Source: Halobacteriales archaeon QS_4_69_225
GTDB taxonomy: Archaea; Halobacteriota; Halobacteria; Halobacteriales; Haloarculaceae
DNA length: 64,000 nucleotides
NCBI GenBank assembly: GCA_003020965.1
Contig: PXRL01000012.1
Location: 1-64,000 of the forward strand
Direction of reading: 5' to 3'
This document shows, piece after piece, positions 7,050 through 16,770 of the stretch; position 1 is the first letter of the stretch; each line of letters starts with the position of its first letter. Below the pieces are notes generated by a model. The model was not told the origin of the DNA. It ran no database searches and worked only from the letters and a program-made list of their open reading frames with translations. The translations under genes and the position numbers were made by a program.

Positions 7050-8894
7050 CTACTCCAGCTGGTGGTAGTCGAGCTCGTGGTCGGCGTCGAGCGCCGTCTG
7101 GACCGGCTCGCTCGGCTCCTCGACCGGTGTCGTCGTCAGCCGGGGGCTGCCGACGCTGTCGCGCCGGTAGTGGACGTTCCGGCGCCACCCGGGGTCGCGG
7201 TCGGGATGGTCGGTCCGGTAGTGTGCGCCGCGGGATTCGGTCCGCTCGCGGGCGCTTCGGAGGACCGCGTCGGCACCCAGCAGGCCGAAGCCGAGGTTGA
7301 GCGCGAACTCGTAGGAGCGGCTCGTCCGGTCGCCGACCGCGAGGTCGGTCGCCCGCGACCGGAGCCGCTCGAGCCGGTCGAGACCGGCCGCCAGCCCGTC
7401 GTCGTCCCGGAGGATGCCAGCCCGCTCCCACAGTAGCTCCCGGAGCTCGTCGAGCAGCGCCTCGGGCTCCTCGTCGCCGTCGGCGTTCGACAGCGCCCGG
7501 AGGTCCCGGAGGTGGACCCGGGCGCGGTCGTGCAGCACGTCGGAGTCGCCGCCGGGAGCCGGAAGGCGGTCGGCGATGGCCTCGCCGGCGACGGCGCCGT
7601 AAGCGATGGTCTCCGCCAGGGAGTTGCCCCCGAGGCGGTTGGCGCCGTGGACGCCGGCCATCGTCTCGCCGACGGCGTAGAGGCCGTCGACGTCCGTCTC
7701 GCCGTCGTCGTCGACGACGACGCCGCCCATCCCGTAGTGGGCCGTCGGCGACACCTCGACGGGCTCCTCGGCCATGTCGACGCCCAGCTCGGCGAACCGC
7801 TCGTACATCCGCGGTAGCCGCTCCTCGATGAACGCGCGGTCCCGGTGGGAGATGTCGAGGAAAACGCCGCCGTGTTCCGTGCCGCGGCCCTCGTCGATCT
7901 CCTCGGCGATGGCCCGGGCGACGACGTCGCGGGCGTCCAGTTCCATCTGGTCCGGCGAGTACCGCTCCATGAACCGCTCACCGCCGGGAGCGCCCGGCTC
8001 TCCCGAGCCCCCGCTCGCGTCGCTCGCGGAGGCCTCGCTGTTGAACAGCCGGCCGCCCTCGCCACGGACGGCCTCGGTGACGAGCCGGCCGTCCCAGTCG
8101 GCGCCGTAGCGGTCGCCGACCATGCCGGTCGGGTGGAACTGGACGAACTCCATGTCGGTGAGCGCCGCGCCGGCCTGGTAGGCCAGCGCCGGCCCGTCGG
8201 CGGTGTTCTCGTCGTCCCGCGAGGAGTGGCGGCCGTACAGCCCGGTGTAGCCGCCGGCGGCCAGCACGACGACGTCGGCGTCGAAGACGACGAACTCGCC
8301 GGTGTCGAGGTCCGTCCCGACGGCGCCGAGCACGCGGCCCTCGTCGGCGACGAGCCGGGACACGAAGACGTTCTCGCGGTAGGGAATCGACAGCTCCTGA
8401 GCCCGCTCGACGAGGGTGTCGAGCAGCGCCTCGCCGGTGTAGTCGCCCGCGAAGGCCGTCCGGCGGAACGACTGGGCGCCGAAGTACCGCTGGGCGATGT
8501 CGCCGTCGTCGGTGCGGGTGAATTCCATGCCCCACTCGTCGAGCTCCCGCAGCAGCCCCGGCATCCGCCGGGTGACCGTCTCGACCTTCGCCGGGTCGTT
8601 GACGTGGTGGCCCTCGTTCAGTGTGTCGGCGGCGTGGATCGTCCAGTCGTCCTCGGAATCGAGGCTCCCGAGGGCGCCGTTGATGCCGCCGCGGGCCCAC
8701 ATCGTGTGGGCGTCGCCGTGGCTCCGCTTTCCGATGACGAGCACGTCCTCGGGGTCGACGCCCCGCTCGACCAGCTCGATGGCCGTCCGGGCGCCCGCCG
8801 CGCCGGCGCCGACCACGAGGACGCGCCGGTCGACGGTCTCGTAGTCGACCGGCTCGGTCGCCACGCCGTGGTCCGTCGGTGGTGTCTCCGTCAC
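7050..8894 (-). CDS. FAD-dependent fumarate reductase / L-aspartate oxidase-type flavoprotein
   Basis: 614 aa from a GTG (complement of 8892-8894) reading VTETPPTDHG; a longer frame exists, but the extra sequence is non-coding in look and a TATA-like GGGATTATCC sits just upstream of this GTG. The N-terminus carries the dinucleotide fold (VLVVGAGAAGARTA), then HTMWARGGINGALG where FAD is held. The active site is intact: FHPTG, TEAVRGEGGRLFN (proton-shuttle arginine) and GANRLGGNSLAE. The family oxidises or reduces C4 dicarboxylates: succinate dehydrogenase/fumarate reductase flavosubunit or NadB. No iron-sulfur or membrane subunit and no nadA/nadC lies beside it, so the exact reaction is open. 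Confidence 0.88.
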   Translation of the reverse strand: MTETPPTDHGVATEPVDYETVDRRVLVVGAGAAGARTAIELVERGVDPEDVLVIGKRSHGDAHTMWARGGINGALGSLDSEDDWTIHAADTLNEGHHVNDPAKVETVTRRMPGLLRELDEWGMEFTRTDDGDIAQRYFGAQSFRRTAFAGDYTGEALLDTLVERAQELSIPYRENVFVSRLVADEGRVLGAVGTDLDTGEFVVFDADVVVLAAGGYTGLYGRHSSRDDENTADGPALAYQAGAALTDMEFVQFHPTGMVGDRYGADWDGRLVTEAVRGEGGRLFNSEASASDASGGSGEPGAPGGERFMERYSPDQMELDARDVVARAIAEEIDEGRGTEHGGVFLDISHRDRAFIEERLPRMYERFAELGVDMAEEPVEVSPTAHYGMGGVVVDDDGETDVDGLYAVGETMAGVHGANRLGGNSLAETIAYGAVAGEAIADRLPAPGGDSDVLHDRARVHLRDLRALSNADGDEEPEALLDELRELLWERAGILRDDDGLAAGLDRLERLRSRATDLAVGDRTSRSYEFALNLGFGLLGADAVLRSARERTESRGAHYRTDHPDRDPGWRRNVHYRRDSVGSPRLTTTPVEEPSEPVQTALDADHELDYHQLE

Positions 8895-9409
8895 ACCACA
8901 GATTAGCGGGCGTGGACGGATAATCCCACCGCAAGGAAACGTCTGTGCAGGCTCTCTGCCCGCCGTTATCGCGCGTTTCTGGCCTTCTCGACCCCGCCCG
9001 TGAGACGGCGCGACGCCCCCGGAGACGGCCGGCCACGACGGTCTCACTCCGGGCCGGGGTAGCCGAGTGCGGCCGGCCACTCGGGGCGGAGTCGGCGTGG
9101 CACCTCATACCCCGTTCGATCGTAGTCATTTGGAGTACGTCCGACCGGCAGGACCCGCGTCATCGCGCCCAGCAGCAGAGTCGTCCGTCGTCATATCTCA
9201 TACGTAGCTCCGTCCGTCGCTCCTCGTATCGAAGTGCTTGCGGTGTCGTCCTTCGAGACGACCCGTGTCGCCGGGTGCGAACACTGCTTTCTCCGAGCCG
9301 TCTTCACCCCAAGCGCTCGAAGAGGTCGACGGACGGGCGACGCGACCTCCACGGCTGGTGACTCACCGTGGCTGAACGTTATACCCTCGGCTGCCCTTCT
9401 ATCGGGTGC
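8895..9409. other. Intergenic stretch between divergent genes
   Basis: No convincing gene in 515 bases. It contains the promoter of the flavoprotein gene at its left edge and, at 9378-9385, a TATA-like GTTATACC placed about 25 nt before the aldehyde dehydrogenase ATG. Base composition becomes visibly less GC-rich from about 9.1 kb onward. Confidence 0.4.
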
Positions 9410-10771
9410 ATGGACGTGATCAACCCCGCAACCGGTGAACGGGAGGCGACCTACGAGGAGGACACCCGCGAGGATGTCGACGCAGCACTCGATCGGGCGA
9501 CGAGCGCGTTCGGCGAGTGGCGCGACCGGTCGATTCGTGACCGCGAGCACCTCCTCGATGCGGCTGGAAGCGTCCTTCGGGAGAACAAGCGCGAATACGC
9601 CGAGACGATGACCCGCGAGATGGGCAAGCCGATCACCCAGGCGCTCGCCGAGGTCGAAAAGTGTGCCCGGGCCTGTGACCACTACGCCGAGCACGCCAGC
9701 GCCTATCTCGACCCCGAACCGCATCCGAGTCCACCGGGATCGACGGTCAAGACGGTGTACGAACCGCTCGGGGCCGTCCTCGCGGTGATGCCCTGGAACT
9801 TCCCCTTCTGGCAGGTGTTCCGCTTCGCAGCGCCGTACGTCACGGCGGGAAACGTCGGGCTTCTCAAACACGCCTCGAACGTCCCGGGATGTGCGCGTGC
9901 CATCGAGGAGGTGTTTCGGGAGGCCGGCTACCCCGAGGGCGTTTTTCAGTCGCTGTTGATCTCCTCGGATCTCGTCGACGACATGCTCGCCGACGACCGG
10001 CTCCGGGCGGCCACCCTCACCGGGAGCGGTCCAGCCGGGCGAGCCGTCGCGTCGACGGCCGGGGAACAGCTCAAAAAGACCGTTCTCGAACTCGGCGGGA
10101 GTGACCCGTTCGTCGTCCTCGAGGACGCCGACGTCGAAGCGGCGGCCGAGACCGGTGCGTGGGCGCGCAACCAGAACAACGGCCAGTCCTGCATCGCCGC
10201 CAAGCGGTTCATCGTTCACACCGACGTGTACGACACCTTTCTGGACCGGTTCCTCGGAGAGATCGAAGCACTCACCGTCGGCGATCCGATGGACGAGGAA
10301 ACCGACGTAGGTCCGCAGGCCCGGCAGGGTCTCCTCGACGACCTCCACGAACAGGTCGAAGCGAGCGTCGCCAGCGGTGCACGGGTCGTCACGGGCGGCG
10401 ACCCGATGGACCGGGATAGGGCGTACTACCCTCCGACGGTGCTGACGGACATCCCCGAGGGCAGTCCGGTCGATGCCGAGGAGGTGTTCGGTCCGGTCGC
10501 TGCGGTGTACGAAGTCGACGACGAGGCCGCGGCCGTCGAGAAGGCCAACGACACGGAGTTCGGCCTCGGTGCCAGTATCTGGACGGAAAACCGCGACCGC
10601 GGCGAGCGCGTCGCCCGACGGATTGACGCCGGCTGTGTCTACGTCAACCAGCTCGTGAAGTCTGACCCACGGGTTCCCTTCGGTGGTATCAATGAATCCG
10701 GATACGGGCGCGAACTCGCCGAGGACGGCATCACGGAGTTCGTCAATCGCAAGACCGTCTGGGTGGAGTAG
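9410..10771 (+). CDS. NAD(P)-dependent aldehyde dehydrogenase, succinate-semialdehyde type
   Basis: 453 aa oxidising an aldehyde to the acid. I start at ATG 9410 ([10 protein letters not shown]) because a TATA-like box lies 25 nt upstream, implying a leaderless mRNA; an upstream start would lie before the box. Visible motifs: MPWNFPFWQ, the glutamate loop LELGGSDPF near 240, the catalytic cysteine in [11 protein letters not shown] near 275, [10 protein letters not shown], and [14 protein letters not shown]. This pattern is closest to succinate-semialdehyde dehydrogenases of the GabD/YneI class, but the substrate is inferred. Its TAG is followed at once by the ATG of a ThDP enzyme, so the pair is one operon and may act in sequence. 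Confidence 0.92.
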   Translation: MDVINPATGEREATYEEDTREDVDAALDRATSAFGEWRDRSIRDREHLLDAAGSVLRENKREYAETMTREMGKPITQALAEVEKCARACDHYAEHASAYLDPEPHPSPPGSTVKTVYEPLGAVLAVMPWNFPFWQVFRFAAPYVTAGNVGLLKHASNVPGCARAIEEVFREAGYPEGVFQSLLISSDLVDDMLADDRLRAATLTGSGPAGRAVASTAGEQLKKTVLELGGSDPFVVLEDADVEAAAETGAWARNQNNGQSCIAAKRFIVHTDVYDTFLDRFLGEIEALTVGDPMDEETDVGPQARQGLLDDLHEQVEASVASGARVVTGGDPMDRDRAYYPPTVLTDIPEGSPVDAEEVFGPVAAVYEVDDEAAAVEKANDTEFGLGASIWTENRDRGERVARRIDAGCVYVNQLVKSDPRVPFGGINESGYGRELAEDGITEFVNRKTVWVE

Positions 10772-12352
10772 ATGACGGCCTCGGACCTGCTGGTGGCCTG
10801 TCTCGAGCGCGAGGGTGTCGACCACGTCTTCGGCCTGCCGGGAGAGGAGATGGAGGACCTGTTGTTTTCACTTGAGGGGTCGGACGTGACGTTCGTCCCG
10901 GTGCGCCACGAGCAGGGTGCGGCGTTCATGGCCGACGTCCACGGCCGGCTCACGGGCGATGCCGGCGTCTGTCTTTCAACGCTGGGCCCCGGGGCGACGA
11001 ATCTCCTGACGGGTGTCGCGGACGCCCACTTGGACAAGAGCCCGCTCGTCGCGATCACCGCACAGGGCAGTCTCGAACGGCTTCACGTGGAGAGCCATCA
11101 GGCGATCGACGTGGTGGGGATGTTCGAGCCCGTGACCAAGTGGAACGCCCAGCTGAACGACCCGGACATCGTCCACGAATCGGTCCGCAAGGCGTTCAAA
11201 GTCGCCGAGTACGAGAAACCCGGCGCGACCCATCTCGAACTTCCCGAAGACGTCGCGGGCGAGGACACGGAGGTAGATCCACTTTCGACCCGTGAGCGTA
11301 CTCGGGGTGCGGACCCGAACCCGGAGTCTCTCGCCCGCGTCGAGGCGCTGCTCCGTGAGTCCGAGCGACCCCTGCTCGTCGCGGGCAACGGCGCCGTCCG
11401 CACGGGGGCTGCGGGCCCGCTCCGCGATCTGGTGGCCGTGACGGACCTCCCGGTCGTGTCCACGTATATGGGCAAAGGAGCCGTCTCGGATGACGACGAA
11501 CACTCGCTGATGACGCTCGATTCGGGTGCCCACGAGGAGGCGGCCGACGCTATCGCGGATGCCGACCTCCTGCTCACCGTCGGCTACGACGTCGCCGAAC
11601 ACGATCCCGCCGACTGGAGACGCGACGATGCCGCCGTGGTTCACATCGATAGCGAACCGGCCGAAGTGTACGAAGCGTACAATCCCGACGTGGAGGTGGT
11701 CGCGGACATCTGTCGCACCCTCCAGGAGTTGACCGAGTGGTGTGAAGCGACGGCAGCGAGCTTCGACACCGAGTGGTATTCGGACCTCCGCGAACACATC
11801 GTCGCCGATATCGACCGCGAGCCGGCCGACACACCACCGTTCACCGTTCGGGACGTCCTTCCGATACTGCGCGAGGCGATGGCGTCCGACGACGTGTTGA
11901 TCTCGGACGTCGGGAGTCACAAGATGGCGATCGCGCAGAACTTCCCCACGTACGAGCCCAACACCTGTCTCATCTCGAACGGGCTCGCCTCGATGGGGAT
12001 CGCCGTTCCCGGCGGGCTCGCGGCCGACCTCGCGATCGATGAGAACGTGGTCGCAGCGACCGGAGACGGTGGCTTTCTGATGAACGCTGCGGAGATAGAG
12101 ACCGCGACCCGCACGGGGTGTAGTTATACTATCGTCGTGTTCGTCGACGACGACTACGGGTTGATCTCCGAAAAGCAGCTGGACCACACGGACGAGACGG
12201 TCGGGACGGGCCTGACGAACCCGGATTTCGTCACCTTCGCGGAGAGTTTCGGTATCGACGGCTACCGACCGGAGTCCCCCGCCGAACTTCGGGACGTCTT
12301 CGAGGCCGCTATCGGGGGCGGAATGGCGCTGGTCGAAATTCCGGTCGAGTAG
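10772..12352 (+). CDS. Thiamine-diphosphate enzyme, acetolactate synthase large-subunit-like
   Basis: 526 aa with the three ThDP-enzyme domains. The N-terminal Pyr domain has GLPGEEMEDL and the activating glutamate in RHEQGAAFMADVHGRL; the middle FAD/NAD-like domain is residues 190-330; the C-terminal PP domain has the ThDP-magnesium motif GDGGFLMNAAEIETA. It lacks a neighbouring regulatory subunit and is not in an ilv operon, so it is probably a 2-oxoacid decarboxylase, carboligase or similar rather than anabolic acetolactate synthase. It is translationally linked to the dehydrogenase (TAG then ATG with no gap), suggesting its aldehyde product is oxidised by that enzyme. Confidence 0.9.
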   Translation: MTASDLLVACLEREGVDHVFGLPGEEMEDLLFSLEGSDVTFVPVRHEQGAAFMADVHGRLTGDAGVCLSTLGPGATNLLTGVADAHLDKSPLVAITAQGSLERLHVESHQAIDVVGMFEPVTKWNAQLNDPDIVHESVRKAFKVAEYEKPGATHLELPEDVAGEDTEVDPLSTRERTRGADPNPESLARVEALLRESERPLLVAGNGAVRTGAAGPLRDLVAVTDLPVVSTYMGKGAVSDDDEHSLMTLDSGAHEEAADAIADADLLLTVGYDVAEHDPADWRRDDAAVVHIDSEPAEVYEAYNPDVEVVADICRTLQELTEWCEATAASFDTEWYSDLREHIVADIDREPADTPPFTVRDVLPILREAMASDDVLISDVGSHKMAIAQNFPTYEPNTCLISNGLASMGIAVPGGLAADLAIDENVVAATGDGGFLMNAAEIETATRTGCSYTIVVFVDDDYGLISEKQLDHTDETVGTGLTNPDFVTFAESFGIDGYRPESPAELRDVFEAAIGGGMALVEIPVE

Positions 12353-12654
12353 GTGGCTGGCTGTCGCTCACCTGGATTCCGCTGGAACCCCCATCGGCTT
12401 GCCCGTAATAACCACAGTTCTACCACCGAACATCTATCCGACGCTTCGGTTCTTGTCTCTCGACCTGACTTGCCGTATGACTCCCCGAGTAGCGCTCCGG
12501 CGGCCATCTCGGCGATGATTCCTGTCGAATCAAAGACCGCTCCGCCGAGTCCTCCAGCAAGGGCCCCTCCGAGGCCTTCAGTGAACGTCTCGACGTTCTC
12601 GTTTGTTTCCTCTCGAGGCGACCTGCCGGACGAACTCGAGTGCGTGACTATCAT
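12262..12654 (-). CDS. Glycine-zipper-like small protein, 3' end overlapping the ThDP gene
   Basis: From MIVTHSSSSGRSPREE the frame gives a glycine-rich hydrophobic segment (EGLGGALAGGLGGAVF, then MAAGALLGESYGKSGRE) typical of glycine-zipper membrane proteins. After about residue 72 the translation becomes irregular and runs 91 bases antisense into the ThDP enzyme gene before stopping. The conserved-looking half is probably real and the tail an artefact of a lost stop. I do not recognise a named family. Confidence 0.35.
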   Translation of the reverse strand: MIVTHSSSSGRSPREETNENVETFTEGLGGALAGGLGGAVFDSTGIIAEMAAGALLGESYGKSGRETRTEASDRCSVVELWLLRASRWGFQRNPGERQPATYSTGISTSAIPPPIAASKTSRSSAGDSGR

Positions 12655-12868
12655 AATTGGGATACGTCTCAGAGTCCCACTACACATCTGTTCGCGGTGT
12701 AATCCTGACGGGCCAGCGGCGGCGGCCGCTAACATATCGGGCGTCGTGACGGGAAGCACACCACAGAAAGGGCCGCATTCACGACTGCTCATGAGGCACT
12801 CTACGACGTTCGAGAGCAAACCGGGAATCCCGCCCACGCGTCAGTCGACGGCGTGATCGACCTCGTAC

Positions 12869-13099
12869 TCACGCGGGCGGCAAATCCACGTACCGACCAC
12901 CAGGATGCTCATTTGCCGTATAGCCGGCATCCTCGACAGCAGTGACGAGTACTCTCGGTTCGGCCTCCCCGTCAACCGTGGCGGAATTGTTCGTCCGGTC
13001 GACCGCTACTGATTCAACTCCATCGACGTCTCGTAGGGCTTCAACAGTCTGTTCGCAGCCGTCGCAGCTCATTCCCTCGACGGTGAGTGTCACGCTCAT
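12869..13099 (-). CDS. Heavy-metal-associated (HMA) domain copper chaperone
   Basis: 76 aa single HMA domain, CopZ-like, starting MSVTLTVEGMSCDGCEQ. The two cysteines of MSCDGC near residues 11-14 bind Cu(I), and the fold ends at the usual EDAGY. It likely shuttles copper in the cytosol to the CopA ATPase 0.8 kb away. A longer upstream frame exists, but a TATA-like box (minus-strand AATAAATA, 13120-13127) lies 21-28 nt before this ATG, so this start is preferred. It is divergent from the TRASH regulator, with a 13-bp palindrome in its promoter. Confidence 0.9.
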   Translation of the reverse strand: MSVTLTVEGMSCDGCEQTVEALRDVDGVESVAVDRTNNSATVDGEAEPRVLVTAVEDAGYTANEHPGGRYVDLPPA

Positions 13100-13108
13100 A
13101 CCTAGATG

Positions 13109-13121
13109 TACGGCAGCCGTA
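13109..13121. promoter_or_regulatory. Palindromic candidate operator before the HMA gene
   Basis: TACGGCAGCCGTA is a perfect palindrome (6+1+6) lying between the TATA-like box and the ATG of the HMA chaperone gene. That is where an archaeal repressor would block the polymerase. The divergent neighbour encodes a metal-sensing Lrp-TRASH regulator, the obvious candidate ligand. No copy is seen before copA. Confidence 0.4.
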
Positions 13122-13226
13122 TTTATTCCGATTACTGCTTCGATACTAAGCTGACCGGCCGGCGAGATTTCGGATCTAAAGCAATTCGGGAACAACTGTT
13201 TTTAGACCGTAATTCATGGCGTAGTC

Positions 13227-13823
13227 ATGCGAGACCTCGACGAAACTGACTTTGAGATTCTGCAGTTACTGATGGAGGATGCCCGTCGACCCTTTCGGGA
13301 TATCGCCGACATCGTAGACCTCTCGCCGCCTGCGGTGTCTGACCGTGTAACTCGACTACAGGAGTTGGGCATCATCCGCCGGTTCACGATCGATATCGAT
13401 CGCTCGCAGCTCCACGAGGGTGTTCCTGTGCTTCTCGAACTACACCTTGATCCGACGACGGTCGAGACGGTTCGTGAAGCCTTGCGTACCGCTGATCCCG
13501 TTGAGCAGCTTCTCGTCACGGCCGAGTCCCATCTCGTGTGTCAGTGTTATATCCCGGACGGCGACGTTCGGGAGTGGCTATCCGAGACGATCGACCCCAC
13601 GGCGATCGATGAGTACACTGTAATGATGCTATCCGACGTGATGTGGACACCGAGCATCAAGGGTGCTGACTTCGCGCTCACGTGTGCCGAATGCGGGAAC
13701 CATGTTACCGCGAACGGGGTTTCGACCCGAATCGGCGACGAACTGTACCAATTCTGTTGTCCATTATGTGAGACACGGTTCGAAGAGCAGCACGAGCATC
13801 TTCAGGAGAGTGCTGTCGATTAG
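13227..13823 (+). CDS. Lrp/AsnC-family regulator with C-terminal TRASH metal-sensing domain
   Basis: 198 aa. Residues 1-60 form an AsnC-type winged helix (DETDFEILQLLMEDARRPF then PPAVSDRVTRL). Residues 65-145 are the ligand/oligomerisation half. Residues 150-190 are a TRASH domain with metal-binding cysteines CAECGNHV and FCCPLCETRF. Haloarchaeal proteins of exactly this build control copper ATPase expression; Halobacterium VNG1179C is the known case. A T-rich box lies about 22-29 nt before the ATG, so the mRNA is near leaderless. It sits between the HMA chaperone and copA, supporting a role as copper-responsive regulator. Confidence 0.92.
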   Translation: MRDLDETDFEILQLLMEDARRPFRDIADIVDLSPPAVSDRVTRLQELGIIRRFTIDIDRSQLHEGVPVLLELHLDPTTVETVREALRTADPVEQLLVTAESHLVCQCYIPDGDVREWLSETIDPTAIDEYTVMMLSDVMWTPSIKGADFALTCAECGNHVTANGVSTRIGDELYQFCCPLCETRFEEQHEHLQESAVD

Positions 13824-13933
13824 CCCATCAGTGAAGCAGCTCAAAGGCACTTTCGAATCAAAGAAATACGAAGCGAGCGGCCACAGGTTGTTAACAGAAA
13901 TCCGCATAAGTACGTATCCCCTATGTCTCCGTA

Positions 13934-16546
13934 ATGAGTGAACGGACGGTCTCCCTCGACATCCAGGGGATGAGTTGCACCAGCTGCGCGCAATCGATCA
14001 CTGACGCCCTCGACGCACTCGATGGCATCTCAGATACGACCATCAACTTCGCCACTGACGAGGGCACCGTCACGTACGATCCTGAGTGGGTATCGCTCGC
14101 TGAGATCTACCAAGCCGTCGACGATGCGGGCTACCGCGCGCTTCGCGAGTCTGTCTCGATCGGTATCGTAGACATGACCTGCGCCAACTGTGCGGAGACG
14201 AACCAGCAAGCACTCGAACGAGCATCTGGTGTTATCCGCGCAGAGGTCAACTTCGCGACCGACGAAGCCCAGGTCGAGTACAACCCCGCGGAGATCTCCG
14301 TCGACGAACTCTACGACGCGATCGAAGACGCCGGCTACACACCCATCCGCGAGACTGAATCCGACGCAGACGGACAATCAGAGCGGGACCATCGCGAGGC
14401 CGCCCGCACCGCAGAAATCCGTAAACAGTTGCGTCTCACCCTGTTCGGGGCAGTCCTTTCAGCACCGCTCGTCTTCTTCCTCGTCGAGCGATTCCTCTTC
14501 GGTGGTGGTATCCTGCCCGAGTCGATCCTCGGTATCGAGTTCGGCTGGGTCGAGTTCGTACTCGCGACGCCGGTGCAGGCGGTACTCGGCTGGCAGTTCT
14601 ACAAGAACTCCTACAAGGCGCTCGCGAAGAACCGCCGGGCGAACATGGATGTCCTCATCGCGCTGGGCTCCTCGACCGCGTATCTCTACAGCGTCGCCGT
14701 GCTCCTCGGACTCGTCGCGGGTGGGCTCTACTTCGACACGGCGGCGCTCATCCTCGTGTTCATCACGCTCGGCAACTACCTCGAGGCCCGCTCGAAGGGG
14801 CAGGCCGGCAAGGCGCTCCGCACGCTCCTCGAGATGGGCGCCGACACCGCGACCCTCGTCGAAGCGGACGGGACTGAACGCGAGGTGCCCGTCGAAGACA
14901 TCGAGGTCGGCGACCGGCTAAAAGTCCGCCCCGGCGAGAAGATTCCGACGGATGGTGTCGTGATCGAGGGGCAGAGCGCCGTCGACGAGTCGATGATCAC
15001 TGGTGAATCGGTGCCGGTCGAGAAGAGCGAGAGCGACGAGGTCGTCGGCGCGACCATCAACGAGAACGGCGTTCTGGTCGTCGAGGCGACGAAGGTGGGC
15101 TCGGAGACCGCACTCCAGCAGATCGTCGAGCTCGTCAAGGACGCTCAGAGTCGCCAGCCCGAGATCCAGAACCTCGCCGACCGCATCAGCGCGTACTTCG
15201 TACCCGCGGTCATCCTCAACGCAGTGATCTGGGCGAGCGTCTGGTACTTGTTCCCCGAGGCGCTCGCGGGCCTCGTCGACGCGCTCCCGTTGTGGGGGCT
15301 CGTCACCGGTGGGCCCGTGATCGCTGGTGGCACGGTGACCGTGTTCGAATTCGCGATTATCGTGTTCGCCTCTGCGGTGCTCATCGCGTGTCCGTGCGCG
15401 CTCGGCCTGGCGACGCCGGCGGCGACCATGGTCGGCACGACCCTCGGCGCACGGAACGGCGTGCTGTTCAAGGGCGGCGATATCCTCGAACGCGTCCGCG
15501 ATACCGATACGGTCATCTTCGACAAGACCGGGACGCTCACGAAGGGCGAAATGAGTCTCACCGATGTACTCGTTCTCGACGAGGAACGAACCGCGACCAA
15601 CGGTGAGACCGATGCTGCGGCCGACGGCGGCCAGCTGGCAGCGCGCGAGGCAGTCGACCAGGATTTTGTCCTGCGCGTCGCGGCGAGTGCCGAGAGCGGA
15701 AGCGAACACCCGCTCGCCGAGGCCATCGTCGAGGGGGCCGAGGAGCGCGGCCTCGACGTCGAGGCGCCCGACGAGTTCGAGAACGTACCAGGCCACGGTA
15801 TCAGGGCGACGATCAGCGACGGCGAGGTCCTGGTCGGCAATCGCAAGCTCCTGCGGGACGACGGCATCGACCCGTCGCCGGTCGAGGACGACTTGGAACG
15901 ACTGGAAAGCGATGGGAAGACTGCGATGCTGGTCGCACTGAACGGTCGGCTGCTGGGCATCGTGGCGGATGCGGACACGATCAAGGAGAGTGCGGCCGAG
16001 GCCGTCGCGCAGCTGCGTGAGCGCGAGATTGACGTCTGGATGATCACCGGCGACAACGAGCGCACCGCACGGGCGGTCGCCGAGCAGGTCGGCATCGGTC
16101 CCGACAACGTCCAGGCGGAGGTGCTGCCCGAGGACAAGGCCGACGTCGTCGAGGAGATCCAGTCGGACGGTCGCCGAGTGATGATGATCGGTGATGGCGT
16201 GAACGACGCGCCCGCCCTCGCTGCGGCCTACGTCGGGACGGCGATCGGCTCCGGAACCGACGTCGCCATCGAGGCGGCGGACATCACGCTCATGCGCGAC
16301 GATCCGCTGGACGTACTGAAGGCGATTCGTATCTCCGCGGGGACGCTCTCGAAGGTCAAGCAGAACCTCGGGTGGGCGCTCGGCTACAACACGCTGCTGA
16401 TCCCGCTGGCGTCGCTCGGGCTGCTCCAGCCGGTGCTGGCGGCCGCGGCGATGGCATTCTCGAGCGTGAGCGTGCTGACGAACACGCTTCTATTCAGACG
16501 GTACACGCCGGATCACGAGTACAAGCTCTTCGGACGCTTCCGGTAG
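13934..16546 (+). CDS. copA: Cu(+)-exporting P1B-type ATPase CopA
   Basis: 870 aa inner-membrane pump that exports Cu(I) using ATP. Two N-terminal HMA domains carry GMSCTSC (residues 11-17) and DMTCANC (about 79). About eight helices follow. The actuator loop has TGES near 355, the membrane metal site CPC ([12 protein letters not shown]) near 485, the phosphorylated aspartate DKTGTLT near 530, the SEHPLAEA His-Pro motif near 590, and [10 protein letters not shown] near 752. All key residues are intact. It is the effector of the copper locus downstream of the TRASH regulator. CPC plus HMA repeats argue for copper or silver rather than zinc. Confidence 0.96.
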   Translation: MSERTVSLDIQGMSCTSCAQSITDALDALDGISDTTINFATDEGTVTYDPEWVSLAEIYQAVDDAGYRALRESVSIGIVDMTCANCAETNQQALERASGVIRAEVNFATDEAQVEYNPAEISVDELYDAIEDAGYTPIRETESDADGQSERDHREAARTAEIRKQLRLTLFGAVLSAPLVFFLVERFLFGGGILPESILGIEFGWVEFVLATPVQAVLGWQFYKNSYKALAKNRRANMDVLIALGSSTAYLYSVAVLLGLVAGGLYFDTAALILVFITLGNYLEARSKGQAGKALRTLLEMGADTATLVEADGTEREVPVEDIEVGDRLKVRPGEKIPTDGVVIEGQSAVDESMITGESVPVEKSESDEVVGATINENGVLVVEATKVGSETALQQIVELVKDAQSRQPEIQNLADRISAYFVPAVILNAVIWASVWYLFPEALAGLVDALPLWGLVTGGPVIAGGTVTVFEFAIIVFASAVLIACPCALGLATPAATMVGTTLGARNGVLFKGGDILERVRDTDTVIFDKTGTLTKGEMSLTDVLVLDEERTATNGETDAAADGGQLAAREAVDQDFVLRVAASAESGSEHPLAEAIVEGAEERGLDVEAPDEFENVPGHGIRATISDGEVLVGNRKLLRDDGIDPSPVEDDLERLESDGKTAMLVALNGRLLGIVADADTIKESAAEAVAQLREREIDVWMITGDNERTARAVAEQVGIGPDNVQAEVLPEDKADVVEEIQSDGRRVMMIGDGVNDAPALAAAYVGTAIGSGTDVAIEAADITLMRDDPLDVLKAIRISAGTLSKVKQNLGWALGYNTLLIPLASLGLLQPVLAAAAMAFSSVSVLTNTLLFRRYTPDHEYKLFGRFR

Positions 16547-16614
16547 GTACGTTACCCGCCGGAAGTTACCGTCTACGACCCGGACTCACGGACACCACTC
16601 ATCAACCTCAATCG

Positions 16615-16770
16615 ATGACGACTATCACCACTGATTCCGTTCGCACGTACCTCGAACAGCGAGCATCCGAGGAACCGACGTGTCTCGAAGCGAACGACAT
16701 CGCTGCTGACCTCGAGACATCACCGAAAGCACTCGTACAGTACCTCCACCGGGGTGAATCGAACGCATGA
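16615..16770 (+). CDS. Small HTH-like protein, 51 aa
   Basis: Short frame MTTITTDSVRTYLEQRASEEP with LEANDIAADLETSPKAL, which reads like the core of a winged-helix domain of a haloarchaeal small DNA-binding family but truncated. Its stop overlaps the ATG of the next gene, so the two are coupled, and it follows copA by 68 bases. It is probably part of the copper operon or its regulation; no direct evidence of function. Confidence 0.6.
   Translation: MTTITTDSVRTYLEQRASEEPTCLEANDIAADLETSPKALVQYLHRGESNA

Noticed and set aside
7845-8906. A 353-codon frame antisense to the flavoprotein
   Set aside because: Shadow frame; the flavoprotein has intact catalytic motifs.
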